Under the pieces are notes generated by a model, which searched no databases, was not told where the DNA came from, and saw only the letters and a program-made list of their open reading frames with translations. This document shows positions 5,154 to 6,633 of a stretch of DNA of 6,633 nucleotides, piece by piece. The first letter of the stretch is position 1. Every line of letters starts with the position of its first letter. The translations under genes and the position numbers were made by a program. Source of the stretch: Candidatus Hydrogenedentota bacterium (GTDB lineage Bacteria; Hydrogenedentota; Hydrogenedentia; Hydrogenedentales; JAEUWI01). The DNA is taken from assembly GCA_030430835.1 (NCBI GenBank), contig JAUIKJ010000168.1, positions 1-6,633 on the forward strand, read 5' to 3'.

Positions 5154-6633
5154 TCAGGCGAGTGCGTCCGCAAGGAGCTCGGCGATGTGCAGCGGCTTGC
5201 GATCGGTGAGGTGTTCAATCTGGTGGCGGCAACTGGTGCCGGAGGCGACGACCTTTGCGTCGGCGGGCAGTGCCTTGAGTTGATCGACAAGGGGCTGCGC
5301 GACGGCGAGCGACAGTTCGTACTTCGACTTCATCGCGCCGAAGGCCCCGGCCATACCGCAACAACCGGTATTCAACAGTTTCGCGTCGTTGCCTGGAATC
5401 GCCTTGGCCAGCCGGGCCTGTGCGCCGGGATCGGCGATGGCCTTGGTGTGGCAGTGCGCGTGGATCGCAGTGTGGCGCTTCGCGTCCTTGAAGGCGATCG
5501 CCGCAGGGTCATGCTTGAGCAGCGTATCGATGAATTGCTCGAAGAGCATGGCGCGCTGGGACAGGCCGTCGGCACCTTCGATGCCCAATTCGCGGTAGTC
5601 TTCGGAGAACATGGAGTAGCAGGACGGCTCGAGGAAGAGGACCGGGGTATCGCCCTTGCCGAGCACGGCGGCGTTGGCTTCGCCCATTCCGCGGGCGACA
5701 TCGAGGCGGCCCATGCTGAAGGCGGGGCGTCCGCAACAGGCGCGGCCCTTTGCGAGTTCGACGGTGTAGCCCGCGGCTTCGAGCACACGCACGGCCGCCT
5801 GCCCGATATTCGGCTCGTTGTGGCGCACGAAGCAGTCGTCCCACAGGATGACCGTGCCGCGCGCGCCGGTCTTGCCCTGCTGCGTCGCGAACCAGTGATC
5901 AAAGCGCTGCGCCGCGTAAGGCGGCAGAGGCCGGTCCGCGGCGACACCGAGGATGGATTCCATCATCCGGCGCGCGACGCCCCACTGCATGCCCGCGTTC
6001 GCGAGCCCCGGCGCGATAGAGGCCAGCGCGCCGAGCCGGTCCACGCGGCTCATGAAGCGGATGCCGAAGGGCGTTCCGTGTTTGCGGTACTTCGCGTGGA
6101 GCAGTTCCGCCTTGAGCAGCGCGAGGTCGACGTTCGACGGGCACTCCGTGCGGCACGCCTTACACGAGAGGCAGTTGCTCAGCGCGGCGTCGAGTTCTTC
6201 GCTCTGCAGCGGATCGCCGTCGCCCGTGCGTCCATCAAGCACCGCGCGGATGATATTCGCACGGCCACGCGTGACCATCAGATCCTCGCCGGTCGCGACG
6301 AAGGTGGGGCACATGGTGGGGCCGGCCTTGCGACAGCCGCCGCAGCCGTTGCACTGTTCGAGGTTGCCGATGAAGGAGTGGTCCTTCGACACGAATTCGA
6401 GCACGGGTTCGAAGGGTGTCTTGATCTCGTAGCCCGCGCCCCAGCGGAGATGGGAGTCGAAGGCGTAGCGGCCATCGGGAATGATCTTGCCGGGATTCAT
6501 GAGGTTCTTCGGGTCGAAGACCGCCTTGACCTCGCGGATCACTTCGATGAGTTCCGGCCCGAGTTGATCGGCCATGAACTCCGTGCGCGCCATGCCGACG
6601 CCGTGTTCCGCGGCGAGCGATCCCTTCAGTTCT
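5154..6633 (-). CDS. FAD-linked oxidase / 4Fe-4S / CCG-domain oxidoreductase, C-terminal half (5' end outside window)
   Basis: The frame stays open to the right edge and the residues before the Met at 6593 (ELKGSLAAEHGVG) belong to the FAD-oxidase C-terminal domain, so that Met is internal. Counting from it, the flavin domain ends with FDPKNLMNPGKI (26-37). Two 4Fe-4S sites follow: C81-x2-C84-x2-C87-x7-C95P and C141-x2-C144-x2-C147-x3-C151P. Two CCG (heterodisulfide-reductase-like) domains complete it: C254 with CCG at 286-288 and SC at 324-325, then HAHCH (378-382), CCG at 411-413 and SC at 454-455. This order matches the large one-chain enzymes related to E. coli YdiJ and to a GlcD-GlcF fusion, usually about 950-1000 residues, so roughly half is visible. 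They oxidise 2-hydroxyacids such as D-2-hydroxyglutarate, D-lactate or glycolate and pass electrons from FAD through Fe-S centres. The N-terminal FAD-binding domain, which would help fix the substrate, is outside the window. Stop is TGA at 5154-5156. Confidence 0.93.
   Translation of the reverse strand, partial: ELKGSLAAEHGVGMARTEFMADQLGPELIEVIREVKAVFDPKNLMNPGKIIPDGRYAFDSHLRWGAGYEIKTPFEPVLEFVSKDHSFIGNLEQCNGCGGCRKAGPTMCPTFVATGEDLMVTRGRANIIRAVLDGRTGDGDPLQSEELDAALSNCLSCKACRTECPSNVDLALLKAELLHAKYRKHGTPFGIRFMSRVDRLGALASIAPGLANAGMQWGVARRMMESILGVAADRPLPPYAAQRFDHWFATQQGKTGARGTVILWDDCFVRHNEPNIGQAAVRVLEAAGYTVELAKGRACCGRPAFSMGRLDVARGMGEANAAVLGKGDTPVLFLEPSCYSMFSEDYRELGIEGADGLSQRAMLFEQFIDTLLKHDPAAIAFKDAKRHTAIHAHCHTKAIADPGAQARLAKAIPGNDAKLLNTGCCGMAGAFGAMKSKYELSLAVAQPLVDQLKALPADAKVVASGTSCRHQIEHLTDRKPLHIAELLADALA

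Overview
The window is GC-rich, densely coding DNA from a bacterium. The left-hand gene pair (a PSD1/DUF1553 protein followed by a Tat-exported DUF1501 protein) is a hallmark of Planctomycetota. It also occurs in some Verrucomicrobiota, Hydrogenedentota-like and related lineages, so I place the organism in or near the PVC group and cannot be more exact. No RNA gene, CRISPR array, transposase or phage gene is visible.

Layout: (1) positions 1-2980, plus strand: the C-terminal part of a PSD1/DUF1553 protein, then after 25 nt a DUF1501 gene whose reading frame is broken twice. (2) positions 2981-3302: a gene-free gap between convergent operons, holding an inverted pair of small palindromic repeats and a C-rich hairpin repeat. 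(3) positions 3303-4987, minus strand: a two-gene operon, class I SAM methyltransferase then family 2 glycosyltransferase, joined by a 4-nt ATGA overlap. (4) positions 4988-5153: a short spacer with a near-perfect palindrome just upstream of the methyltransferase and an imperfect inverted repeat of dispersed type. (5) positions 5154-6633, minus strand: the C-terminal half of a large FAD-linked oxidase/iron-sulfur oxidoreductase that runs off the right edge.

How the genes work together: the first pair is probably an exported, surface or periplasmic module of the planctomycete cytochrome/DUF1501 type, whose biochemistry is still poorly defined. The methyltransferase/glycosyltransferase pair fits cell-surface glycan or glycolipid synthesis on a polyprenyl-phosphate carrier. 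The oxidoreductase is a metabolic enzyme oxidising a 2-hydroxyacid-like substrate, with no evident link to the others.

I found no previously undescribed system. The observations most worth checking are the double, mutually compensating frame lesions in the DUF1501 gene, the REPIN-like repeat pair, and the palindrome upstream of the methyltransferase.
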